Source of the DNA: Lepidostoma basale
Taxonomy: Eukaryota; Arthropoda; Insecta; Trichoptera; Lepidostomatidae
Direction of reading: 5' to 3'
Assembly: GCA_022606425.2 (NCBI GenBank)
Contig: JAHDVF020000739.1
Span: 620,001-684,000, forward strand
Length of the DNA stretch: 64,000 nt
Positions 1 through 10,300 of the stretch are shown piece after piece. The first letter of the stretch is position 1, and every line of letters starts with the position of its first letter. The notes below the pieces were generated by a model that did not search any database, was not told where the DNA came from, and saw only the letters and a program-made list of their open reading frames with translations. The position numbers and the translations under genes are program-made.

Positions 1-384
1 ATAACTTGACCCAGATCTCCAGACCTGCCGGATTACTGCATACTCTGGGCGCCGTATTATCGCACACGACAGGGCAATTAATACAGGGCGGGGGCGCCCC
101 CGTTACAGCACGCCAGTTTCCATGACATTTACATTGAGAACGACCGAGCTGACCTAATAGACTTTCAAAAAGTGATTTAATATTATGAAATACCGATTTT
201 TTTTCTATTATAACACGGAAATCGAATACTTCCCCGCGAACGAAAATTCTCCGTTAACAAATAAGCTATTTAAAAAATACTTCAACTAGTTAAATTCTCA
301 TGAACTAAGTTATAAACAGGCGGACAGGAACCATGGCAGTTGAAAAGCCAATTGATTCAAGGCAGTGGATCTTACCGTAAGTTT
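1..384. other. No recognisable feature
   Basis: This is mixed-composition sequence with a short GC-rich patch (90-115). No credible exon or repeat terminus is seen. It should be intron of the TOGARAM-like gene. Confidence 0.4.
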
Positions 385-660
385 GAAGAAAGACAGATGA
401 GATGGTACGGGCATTTAAAACGGAGACCGCCAGACCACAGATTAATAGAGCTTTGTCAGAGAATCTTCCTCGTCAACCTGCCAGAGGAAGACCTAGGAGC
501 ACGTGGATGATTCAGTGCAATAGCGTCTTGCAGAGAAATGGCTAAAGTAAATGTGGTACTCAGAACCGTAAGAAATACAGCCTGAGATCGAGAAGAGCCG
601 ACCCTAACAGTTAACACAGACAATGAGTTTGGGATAGCACCAGGAAGAAGAAGAAGAAGA
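385..660 (+). mobile_element. Non-LTR retrotransposon C-terminal remnant
   Basis: Decayed reading frame with RQMRWYGHLKRRPPDH, a form of the RWxGHxxR motif common after the reverse transcriptase domain of several non-LTR lineages. It then carries a RGRPRSTW-like segment with stops, and ends in a (GAA)n tract. Confidence 0.55.
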
Positions 661-1146
661 AAAAGATTTTGGAATTTCTCACTTTGTCTCAGAATGTCGT
701 TTTTGTAGTTCTAATGAGACTGTTTTATAGTGGGGTGTATTTTAATAACTTTTTTTTTAAATAAACGAAGCAGTTCTTACAACAAATTTATTAATAGTGG
801 ATTTAATTAAAATTTAACTCTTAAACCGCTACACGAACAGACAATAAGAAAATAAATTTACGTACATATCACAAAAGCTTTCTAAAGCTTTGATGTATAG
901 CAGTTGAATAAATTGTAATTGAAAACTAGCACCGACATATATAATGTGATTAGTTTTCCAAGAAGCTTATTTTTACCAGAAATATTTACCAATTTGGAAT
1001 ATAATTTTTTTTTAAATGTAATTTACTGGTGCATCGAAATTATTTATTATTGTGACATACAAATAATTGATTTATTTAAAGAGTTTTGAGCATTTGCTTA
1101 AAATAACCAATACAAAAATAAATAGTTTCATATTTAAAACAAACAA
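661..1146. other. AT-rich sequence, nothing recognised
   Basis: A very AT-rich stretch without open frames or clear repeats. Confidence 0.4.
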
Positions 1147-1585
1147 ACCATCACGCCGTTTCCCCGCAGGGGTAGGCAGAGAGAATGGACCGCCACACTA
1201 CTCTATCCTGGCAAACCTCTCTAGATTCCTCCACATTCATACAACGAGTCATACACGCACGTCGATTCCTCCGACTTCTAACATGACCAACCTTTAAAAT
1301 TTGATTAATTTGGTCATGCCATGTTTTCCTCGGTCTGCCTCGACTCCATACTCCATTTACATCATTAACGTATACTTTCTTAACCATTCTTTCTCCATCC
1401 ATGAGTTCCATATGTCCGAACCATCACAGCGATCCTTTCATAATTTTATTCATAATACCTTCTTCCGCTCTACATTCCTTTCTTATATCAGCTCTCATTC
1501 TTCTTCTGCCAGTGCCACGCTTCGCTTCCATACATAAGGGATGGGACCAGAACTCCATTGTGAACGGCCGTTTTCGCTTACATTG
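1147..1585 (-). mobile_element. LINE A 3' end (GTTT-tail subfamily), truncated
   Basis: Minus-strand frame [40 protein letters not shown], ending [14 protein letters not shown], followed by a (GTTT)n tail. This is the C-terminus of the dominant non-LTR family of the window, here called LINE A. It is 5' truncated. Confidence 0.75.
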
Positions 1586-1696
1586 ATAAATTCTTGTCTC
1601 CAACTATTTTTAAAGCTATACCAAGCATTGTGAAAAGTGTAAATTTATATCTCATATAAAAAGTGTGCCGCTCACACAATTCAAAAACACCCCAAA

Positions 1697-2185
1697 TGGT
1701 GTTCTTGTGCCGACCCTTATAAATGTGCGTAAATGAAGCTTGGAACTGGCAAAAGAAGGATGGAATTAAAATAAATGCAGTAGAAATGAGATCTCTAAGA
1801 CGAAAGTGTTGTAAATCTGTATATGATAGAGTGTCAAATGCAAGTATAAATGCGGTGCGAACGAAAGTGTTATGAACAAAATAATGAAAGCGTCGTTAAG
1901 ATGGCTTTGACACATTGAAAGAATGAGTGAAGACAGAATGGTGAAGAAGGTATATGTAAACGACGTGAACGGAGCTAGAAATAGAGAAAGGCCGAAGAAA
2001 ACGTGGCACGATCAAATCAATCATATATTAAATGTCGGTCACATGAGGAGTCGGAGAAATCAACGTGCGTGCATGACAAGGTGAATGTAAAGGATGCGAG
2101 AGAAGTATGTCAGGACAGAACAATGTGGCTATCTATTCTTTCTGCCTACCCCTCCGGGGAGACGGCGTGATGGTTAGTTAGTTTA
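1697..2185 (+). mobile_element. LINE A 3' end (TTAG-tail subfamily), truncated
   Basis: Starts at GGTGTTCTTGTGCCGACCCT (the [13 protein letters not shown] region of the family). It carries several small indels and ends GGAGACGGCGTGATGG plus a (TTAG)n tail. Confidence 0.72.
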
Positions 2186-2334
2186 TTATTTATTATTTTT
2201 ATTTATACAGTACATCTTCTTTCTGTCGATCATGTTTTAATATTCTACGATACTTTTCAAAGGCATCAGATTTTCAGTCCTAGGTTTAGTCAATGTCCAT
2301 GTTTCAATGTCCAACAAGACGGGTAGCACGTAAC

Positions 2335-2860
2335 TTCAAATAAAATCAAATCAGTTTATTAACTCAAAAGACATTACAAACAGCAAAATGTTTAAGGTAT
2401 CTATTGAGCACAGGCCAAATATTATAAAAATAAAACATAATACCAGGAACGCATTAGCGATGGTTCGACACTAGGAAGACAAGATACTTACTTAAGTCAA
2501 GAGTATATGTCCCCTGAACGTACCGTCATTAATATGAAAGACGTTGATCTTCGAGGAGACTGCGTTCAGCAGACTAATTGCTCTTCCCACCGGTGTCACC
2601 AGAGGCACATTGGTTCTGGCGGCCGGTTGGTAAAACAATCTATGCAGTCGCTGTCGGAGATATCTATCAGGGACAAAAAGACCAACACCCTCTAGCACGG
2701 CCGAGTTCTCGAAATATCCCCTGATTAATAATTATCCCCATCTCTTCGAAGCTGTAAAGAATTGGTTACGAGCATTCCCAAAAGAAATGCCGTGGGATAG
2801 AGCCACAAATACTCTCTCATTCTTCAAATTACCATACTTCGAACTATTCTTATTCGCACT
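2335..2860 (-). mobile_element. LINE B (Jockey/CR1-like) 3' end
   Basis: Minus strand encodes [20 protein letters not shown], then RTNVPLVTPVGRAISLLN. The 3' UTR ends in AATAAACTGATTTGATTT. The same protein end occurs at 24460, 27655 and 57431. Confidence 0.75.
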
Positions 2861-2869
2861 TCGATGGGA

Positions 2870-3186
2870 AGAAAACTATATTTACTCTTTTTGTATTTAT
2901 CTTTTGATTTGGTGATTTTAAGTATTGTGTGAAGGTATTCATAGAAAGAAAGTTATATACTAAGAGTTCAGATCTTCTAGCCCCTACAACGATATTATAC
3001 AAATATAGAATGGTACAAACTAAGATCGATTATATGTCCTTGTTGTTGACAGAAAATTTGTATTATTCATAAGAAACTTATTAAAAGATTAATAATTTGC
3101 CAGATATTCGGATGTGATTAATTTAATATAATTCACGCGATCGTGAATGTTTACCTGAAATAATATATCCACTCAAAGTATATATA
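2870..3186. other. No recognisable feature
   Basis: AT-rich sequence between LINE B and the mariner. No open frame or repeat terminus is seen. Confidence 0.35.
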
Positions 3187-4095
3187 CGAGGTGTGGCAAT
3201 TCAATTCCGAGAATTTAGTTGTGGCGTGCGAACTGGCAACACTGCATGACTGGCGCGCATATACCTGGTTAGATAGGTCTTTCCACTCAGTTGTAGTGAA
3301 GATTTCATGGTAATCGGGCGTCTAGTTCGTTTTTTACGGGTGTTTTTCGGATACAAGTTTTTTAACTCGGTCGCAGAAATGACTGACTCGGTTTTAAGCA
3401 ACATGCCGTGATTAGATTTTTGGTCGTAACTGGTGTAAAACCTGCAGAAATCTTACGGAAATTACGGCAGGTATATGGAGATGAGTGTCTGTAGACCCGT
3501 AGACAAAGCCTACAGTGGGTGGAAGAGGGTGGGGAGCGCCCAACGCAAGTAAGGATGTCAAATTCACGGCTGAAGGCAATGCTGATCATTTTCTTCGATA
3601 TTCATGGCATTATTCACCGTGAATACGTTCCTGACGGCCAGACAATGACTGGAACATTCTAAGTTGATGTCTTAGAGCGGCTGCGACAGTGTGTTTTCCG
3701 TAAACGACCCGAAGTTGCACCATGATAACACGCCGGCTCATTCCTCCATGATTTTGAGGGAATATTTGGCGAAAAAAAGTATCCCAACGTTACCGTATCC
3801 ATCCTACAGTCCCGACTTGGCCTCCTGTGACTTCTTCTTTTTCCCTAAAATGAAGAGTCACCTCAATGGAAACGATCATGGCAGTGTGGAGGCCGTCCAG
3901 GAGGCTGCGACCGTCATCTTGAAAGGCCTAACTTTAGAGGACTATCAAGGCTGCTTCCAATCATGGGAGAAACGTTGGAAATGTTGTTCTGAGTTAGGAA
4001 GGGACAACTGTGAAGGCCGTTAAAAAAATTTGGTTGCTAACTTTATTTGCCTGTGTTTAATTTACAAATTCTCGGAATTTAATTGCCACACCTCG
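3187..4095 (+). mobile_element. Mariner element with internal deletion
   Basis: Perfectly placed TIRs (CGAGGTGTGGCAATT at 3187, complement ending 4095) are flanked by TA on both sides. At 909 bp it is shorter than the usual ~1.3 kb. The N-terminal helix-turn-helix region (frame around 3395-3480) and the C-terminal catalytic half (3691-4023) remain, and the middle with the first Asp is missing. In the C-terminal frame HHDNTPAHSS and YSPDLASCDFFFF are separated so that 34 residues lie between the two Asp, the DD34D spacing of mariner. The element is dead. Confidence 0.88.
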
Positions 4096-4394
4096 TAATA
4101 CAAAACCCCGTCGTGTTATATTATTTTTAGAAATATGCCAACTCTCCGCTTGTAATAAATAAGTAAGAGAGTGTAAGAGAACAGTTTTTTTATGGCTTGA
4201 GAAATATCGCTGCACGCGACGATAAATAATTTATTTGGACACAAGTTGAGGCACTTTCTCAAGATAAACTAAACTAAACAGTTGGGGTGTTTTTGAATTG
4301 TGTGAGCGGCACACTTTTTATATGAGATATAAATTTAAACTTTTCACAATACTTGGTAACGTGTATTATATTATATATTACACCAAACGCGAAC

Positions 4395-4905
4395 CACCTT
4401 TTTTTAAGGAACATAGAAGTTCCCGCCACATACCCGAGGCTGTTATAGGGCGTAGCGGCGCCCTTTTATCAGCCTCGCTCGTACACTCCCTGGGCCTGTC
4501 CCCGGTCCATCCAGGACTTACATTTAAATACTGCAACAGCAAGGGGATGCCAGACCACATTTAATCTATTCCATCCTACTTCTATGCTCCGCTGTACTTT
4601 ATTGAATAAATAAACATAATATGTAATACATGAACATTTTAGGAACATTATGTAAAAGATAAAAAGAATGATACACCACAAGAATATACAGCGGGAAGAA
4701 CAGGAGAGGCAGAGGAGACAAATGCGGGATGGGAAAAAAATGTGGAGTACAGTTTTTGGCATGTACGACAAAGGACGAGGTTTAGGAAGCATTTCATAAT
4801 ATTAAATAAATAAATAAAACCACTGCACAAATTAATTTAATTTAATTAATTATAATGGCCAAGAGGGAGAGGAACGAGGCCCGTCACAGGGGAGCAACCA
4901 CCTAA
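4395..4905 (+). repeat. Dispersed repeat K, copy 1
   Basis: A block from CGCGAACCACC to GGAAGCATTTCAT shares most of its length with 9885-10312 in the opposite orientation, including CTCGCTCGTACACTCCCTG and GGAGAGGCAGAGGAGACAAA. It is followed by AATAAAACCACTGCA and GGGAGAGGAACGAGGCCCGT, also found near 9655-9730. The class is not identified. Confidence 0.6.
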
Positions 4906-5009
4906 ACGAAAAGATATTTAACATGTGCATTCTCTTAATACTGAAATATGGGTTTAAAACAATCACGTTCACAAAAATAACAGTACAGAAACTCCGGCTG
5001 ACCCAGCAG

Positions 5010-5290
5010 GCAATGGAAAGAAGGATGTTGAACATCAGTCTGCGAGACAGGAAACGAAATAAATAGATCAAAGAAAGGACCAAAGTCGCCGATGTAGCGT
5101 GTAAAAGAGCTTCGTTGAAGTGGGATTGGATCGGCAATATAGTGTGGACAACGATCAGCCGCACCCTGGAGTGGTGACCGAGAACTGGGCACAGAAACTC
5201 GGGCAGACCACAAGCAAGACGGTCTGATGACATCAAATGTGTGGCTGAAGGTCTATGTCCAACAGTGGACAATATCGGCTGTAATTATGA
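5010..5290 (+). mobile_element. LINE D C-terminal remnant
   Basis: Frame with RMLNISLRDRKRNK, KWDWIGNIVW and LEW*PRTGHR, a decayed form of the [16 protein letters not shown] ... [11 protein letters not shown] tail better preserved at 27040-27610 (minus) and 45485-45700 (plus). Confidence 0.6.
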
Positions 5291-5339
5291 CACAGAAATT
5301 ATGTATCCTGAGATGTTGATGAGACCAATATAAAGTAGG

Positions 5340-5550
5340 GAAAAAAACAATAGGTTTTTGAATCTGAGGACCTGGGTTCAATACTGATCACGACCCAGTT
5401 CGGTCTTCATAATAATGGAGACCTTTGTTTTAGAAGAAAGTTTTTGATCTCAAATGGTGTTAAAACATAAACGCCAATAACTGTGCAAAGGTGCAAAGTT
5501 ATTGAATAATACAATTTAGTTCCAAGTTCACCCTAAAGATGCCACCCCCG
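5340..5550 (+). repeat. SINE-like fragment
   Basis: GGACCTGGGTTCAATACTG resembles a tRNA B-box region, followed by CCAGTTCGGTCTTCATAATA, similar to the body of SINE 2. The downstream ATGGTGTTAAAACATAAACG is shared with about 39690-39730. It is partial, so the assignment is tentative. Confidence 0.35.
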
Positions 5551-5784
5551 CGGTATATGATACATGTTACAATTAACAGTTTTTTTTCGATAGTCAAATG
5601 ATTTTACTGAAATCTTTTGATGGACGTTCATTTTTATTAATAATTAAATAAAACGGTGTTTTGACTACTTCCACTTTTGACTTTATTTTGACAGGGACCA
5701 GTTTTTATTACCTCTTTTTTACTTGGATTATTTCCAAGTTGAAAAGCATAAAAATGGAGAGACATCTCCAAGCGTTATCTAGAA

Positions 5785-6118
5785 ATGTATGTTAATGGCG
5801 GTAGCCTTTCACACTGCGTTAATAAAGATCTTCTGCTTAATGCTTGCATCCAATCTTAATAGATGGCGCTAGTGTAGATTGAACTAAAAAATGTAAAGTA
5901 TTCCCCAACATTGTAGCATATATACATCTTCCAAAAATTTGTCAGACGTGGTGGTCGTAAGAAGGGCGGAATGGGGAATGTTGTATTACATAAAGCGTAC
6001 GCTTAACCCAACCAATGACAGGTCATAAGTCCTATAAAAGCCTCGACCACCATATTCTGTTGCCAATTTGCATCTTCGTCTCTATTGAGACAGAATTAAT
6101 CCTTCCTCATTTTTGGTT
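5785..6118 (+). repeat. Dispersed repeat C, copy 1
   Basis: Contains GGAATGGGGAATGTTGTATT, AACCCAACCAATGACAGGTC, CCATATTCTGTTGCCAATTT and GCATCTTCGTCTCTATTGAG. The same block recurs at 10518-10798(-), 18303-18655(-), 18705-19145(+), 28915-29065(+) and 41960-42295(-). No coding capacity. TATAAAAGCC sits inside. Confidence 0.7.
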
Positions 6119-6119
6119 T

Positions 6120-6653
6120 GTTTTATGTTTAAACCACTTAGTACATTTGGAATAACTAGCCTTCAATTCTTCTTTATGTAGCAGTCAAATGACACAGAGT
6201 GGCTAGGGTTAGAGAGTTGTGGAATTCGGGAAGGAAGGCTGATGATGGTGATTCTACAACAGATTGAGTTCATTCTTCTTATTATTCTTTAATTAGAAAG
6301 TGTATCTTTTGGATGGTCTGCCAGATGGACGTTGGCCTACGGGCATCTTATTTGCAGCAGTGTGAGAAATAATAATCCATGTTTCCGTCGCTCGGGTAAT
6401 GCTCAATGCCCTAGAAATAAATTTGAACTCTTGGTGACCGCAATAGGCGGAATATAACCCAAATAACTAAACGAAAGGGCTGATTTTTTCATTTTATTTT
6501 CATGTAATTATCATATGATTTACTTATGGTATATTTATCCACACAGCGACATGGTTAATATATGGAGAATACATTAAAATATCAATGCACATGTAAGTAA
6601 TGAAATTATATATAAAAAAAACTTCATAGTATATATTAATATTATTTCCTCTT
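6120..6653. other. No recognisable feature
   Basis: AT-rich intronic sequence. No open frame or matching repeat block is recognised. Confidence 0.35.
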
Positions 6654-6896
6654 AAAATTTACTGTTCAAATTTAAAACACTGTTATAATATCACAATTTC
6701 TTTTTATTCACCGAGTGTCGCGACAGCTGTTTCGCCAACCGATGTTGGCATCATCAGGTGTTACAATAAACATTGTAATATAAGTTTATTGTAACACCTG
6801 ATGATGCCAACACCGGTTGGCGAAACAGCTGTCGCGACACTCTCAGTGAATAAATAGAAATTGTGATATTATAACAGCGTTTTAAATTTTAACAGT
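6654..6896. repeat. Fold-back (hairpin) repeat with hammerhead-like arms
   Basis: Near-perfect inverted repeat of ~100-bp arms around a short centre (TTGTAATATAAG). Each arm carries CTGATGA-T-GCCAAC-loop-GTTGGC-GAAA-CAGCTG-TC (right arm 6798-6833). Related arms occur at 12885-13185 and 36420-36560. Confidence 0.85.
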
Positions 6897-7256
6897 AATA
6901 CTGTTGAAGTATCATAGTGTTTCTGCCAAAACAATGGATTAAATTAATTCCACTTAGGTTTATGCCTTTGGTCGGTTTCGGCAACTCGCTAAGATCTTCT
7001 GACCAGTTATATGATGGCTTTTAAAACCCCGTTTTCGTGATGCAACCACTTAAAGCGCGCATTCAGATGTGTTATAAATCAAAAGATCTAAATATAAACG
7101 CCGCATATGATATTCTAGATTGGTTAGAATGTAATATAATAAGACAAATGTATAAATAAGATTTTGGTTTGGATGAAAAATTTAAAATATTGGTTTTCAG
7201 CTTAAATCCGAAATCTGTCGGATCATATAATTCTAAGTTATGACAGTCCAACTCAC
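6897..7256. other. TOGARAM-like intron, no other feature
   Basis: The last ~40 bp before 7257 are donor-side intron. The rest is AT-rich sequence with nothing recognised. Confidence 0.4.
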
Positions 7257-7383
7257 CCAGCCGTAGTCCACCCTGTTGAGTCTGGAGTCGGCCGTGGGCG
7301 GGGGCACGTACGGGGCTCCGGGGGGCATCGGGGGCCCGAAGGGAGCCGCGGGCTGACGGCGCTCCGGGGGGCCCTGGTGGTAC
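7257..7383 (-). CDS. TOGARAM1: TOGARAM-like exon 5, proline-rich linker
   Basis: 127 bp: acceptor gttgcag before 7383, donor GTGAGT after 7257. The first G completes the Lys codon of exon 4, then 42 codons: [18 protein letters not shown]..., [19 protein letters not shown], ending phase 0. Proline-rich and basic, it is consistent with the disordered linker between TOG2 and TOG3. Membership in this gene rests on matching phase, strand, order and GC-rich coding character rather than on a recognisable domain. No further exon is convincing between 1 and 7256. Confidence 0.65.
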
Positions 7384-10300
7384 CTGCAACCCGTGAGGGA
7401 ATAAACCACGTCAGCTGACAGACGAGTATGTATAATTATTGGTACTAGAACTCCATTATGTACAGCTATATTTGATTCTGTTGATATTTATTTTATTAAA
7501 AGTAATGACTTCAAAGCACACCGGTAATTTGGTTCCTAGCACGAACCCATTTATCGATAACTTTCTCCATATATTTTTTACCTGGGAATCGTGTTTACTA
7601 GATAATAAAAAAAATCGGTAACTTGCTCTGATTTCACCCCGTTCGCACTTATTTCCCAATCCGTCACACACTCAAATTCACTTATCAAATAACATAACAT
7701 TAGATTTCATCATAAGATCACTTTTGTTACATACTCCATACATTCTGTACAGTAAGACTTGTAAATCTACCATCACAAACCGACTTTCATTCCTACCTCT
7801 CAAAGAACCGCAACTTTAATTTAGAAGGAGCATTATTTATTAATAATAATAAAAAAATAGACATTACATGTTTCGGGGGTGACCAAAATCCACCTGTAAG
7901 GTCACCTCCGATAAATGTAGACTATATATTTAATAAAAAAAAGTGGATAATTCAGTGAAAAATAAAATACTTATAATAATAAATTTAACGTCAAGTCCAA
8001 TCTTTGATTTATTTCCTTTGTTGTAAGTAATTACCTGAACCACAATAAGAACTTAAAATTATTATTTTAATTTTTAAATTGAATCATAATATTTGTTATA
8101 ACAAAAGCATAAACGTTCCAAAATAGATATTTATAACATCTGTCATCAGATCTGTCGTCAGATCATGTAAACAATTTTATAATATTTTAAACATGTATCT
8201 TTATAATATGTATCACTGAAGAAGGACTGGTTGTCCGAAACATGTCTTTGTAATTTTAATTTTTTTAATGTAAGTGTTGTATAAACAAAGTGTATAAAAA
8301 AAGAAAAAGAGAAATTAATCAATCTAGTTCAAAATTAACAATAGAATTTCACAGTTTTAACGCCTTAACCTTCAATAAAGTAAACAACGCAACTTTAGAT
8401 TTTCGGTACAATTAGAATAAGGTCACATTCAATGCATACTGTATTAATTCTGGATTCTACAACTTGCAGATCTTCCATTCTGTCAGTGATTAAAACAGCG
8501 TCGTCTGCATGTGTCAAACAGCTGACAGATATATCATTCATTTTGTCACCAATATTTATACCTTTAATAGATAATTAAGAAATCGTCTTTTTGAATGTGA
8601 ATAAGTCTAAGGTAATGATTTTCGAAAAAGAAGGAAGCATGACAGTCTGCAACATTAGTGTAAACGGTGAAAATCTGGAACAAGTGGATGAATTTGTTTA
8701 TTTAGGAAGTATGTTTACAAAGGATGGGAGGGTGAGAAGGATATTGAAAGAAGGGTTGGGGCAGGCAACAGAATAAATGGTGCACTTAAAGTTGTCATCG
8801 CAAACAAAAGCCTATCCAAAAAAGCTAAGATGGCAGTGCACAATGGTGTTCTTGTGCTGACCCTTATGTATGGAAGTGAAGCATGGAACTGGCAAAAGAA
8901 GGATGAAAGTAGAAAAAATGCAGTAGAAATGAGATCTCTAAGACGAATGTGTGGCAAATCTGTATATGATAGAGTGACAAATGCAAGTATAAGAAGTGAA
9001 TGTGGTGCGAATGAAAGTGTTATAAACAAAATAAGGAAAGGGTCATTAAGATGGTTTGGACACATGGAAAGAATGAGTGAAGACAGAATGGTAAAGAAGG
9101 TGTATGTAAACGGCGTGAACGGAGCTAGAAATAGAGGAAGGCCGAGGAAAACGTGGCACGATCAAATCAATCAAATATTGAATGTTGGTCACGTGAGGAG
9201 TCGGAAAAATCGACGTGCGTGCATGACAAGATGTATGAATGTAGAGGAAGCGAGAGACGTATGTCAGGACAGAACAGTGTGGCGTTCCATTCTTTCTGCC
9301 TACCCCTCCGGGGAGACGGCGTGATGGTAAGTAAGTAGGTAAGTCTTTTTGATGAGAACTTGAAAGAGAGTTGTAATTCCTGGGATCTTCTAAAAAAAAT
9401 GGACTTTGAAGAAATCCAAATTTTTATACTTCGGATATTGGGGGCTATTGAGTTTGTATTTCGTTGGTAATAGTGTGTGGTGTGTTTTATGTTAGGGTAT
9501 AGTTACTTGTGGTCCGAGGGCGGTTCGGCATCCCCTCTCCCCGCCATGACCCAGGCCAGGTCCGGCCGGCGGCCTCCGCTTTCCAGCCCCACTCCGGCCC
9601 CAGCACCTGGTCGGCACAGGCGAGCCAGTACCTGAACAACAGACAAATTACATTACAAATACAGACAAATAAAACCACTGCAAATTGTTATAATGGCCAA
9701 GGGGGAGAGGAACGAGGCCCGTCACAGAGGAGCAACCCCCTCCTCCCAGCCTGAAAACAGCGCACCCTCAGAGGGCAAGAAACATCACAAATTACAGTGA
9801 ATTCCGGTGGGGTAGACAACCGTTAAACCCCTCTAATCAGGAGCAGCAGCCCCAGCATCCTTATATCCGAGGAGGCCGGCTAAGTGTCGGCCTCGGCATA
9901 TGCATTAATCCACGCTAATGAAATGCTTCCTAAACCTCGTCCTTTGTCCTACGTGCCAAAAACTGTACTCCACATTTTTTTCCCATCCCGCATTTGTCTC
10001 CTCTGCCTCTCCTGTTCTTCCCGCTGTATATACCTGTGGTGTATCATTCTTTTTATCTTTTATATAATGTCCCTAAAATGTTCATGTATTATATATTATG
10101 CTTATTTATTCAATAAAGTACAGCGGAGCATAGAAGTAAGATGGGGTAGATTAAATGTGGTCTGGCACCCCCTTGTTGTTGCCGTCTTTAAATGTAAGTC
10201 CCGGATGGACCGGAGACAGGCTCAGGGAGTGTACGAGCGAGGCTGACAAAAGGGCGTCGCTACGCCCTATAACAGCCTCGGGTATGTGGTGGGAACTTCT

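Noticed and set aside
1..30. A possible further TOGARAM exon on the minus strand (ggcag acceptor-like site near position 25)
   Set aside because: Only about 25 bp lie inside the window, too little to judge reading frame or homology.
3691..4023. Functional mariner transposase
   Set aside because: Only the C-terminal half is open. The first catalytic Asp region is deleted and there are stops upstream.
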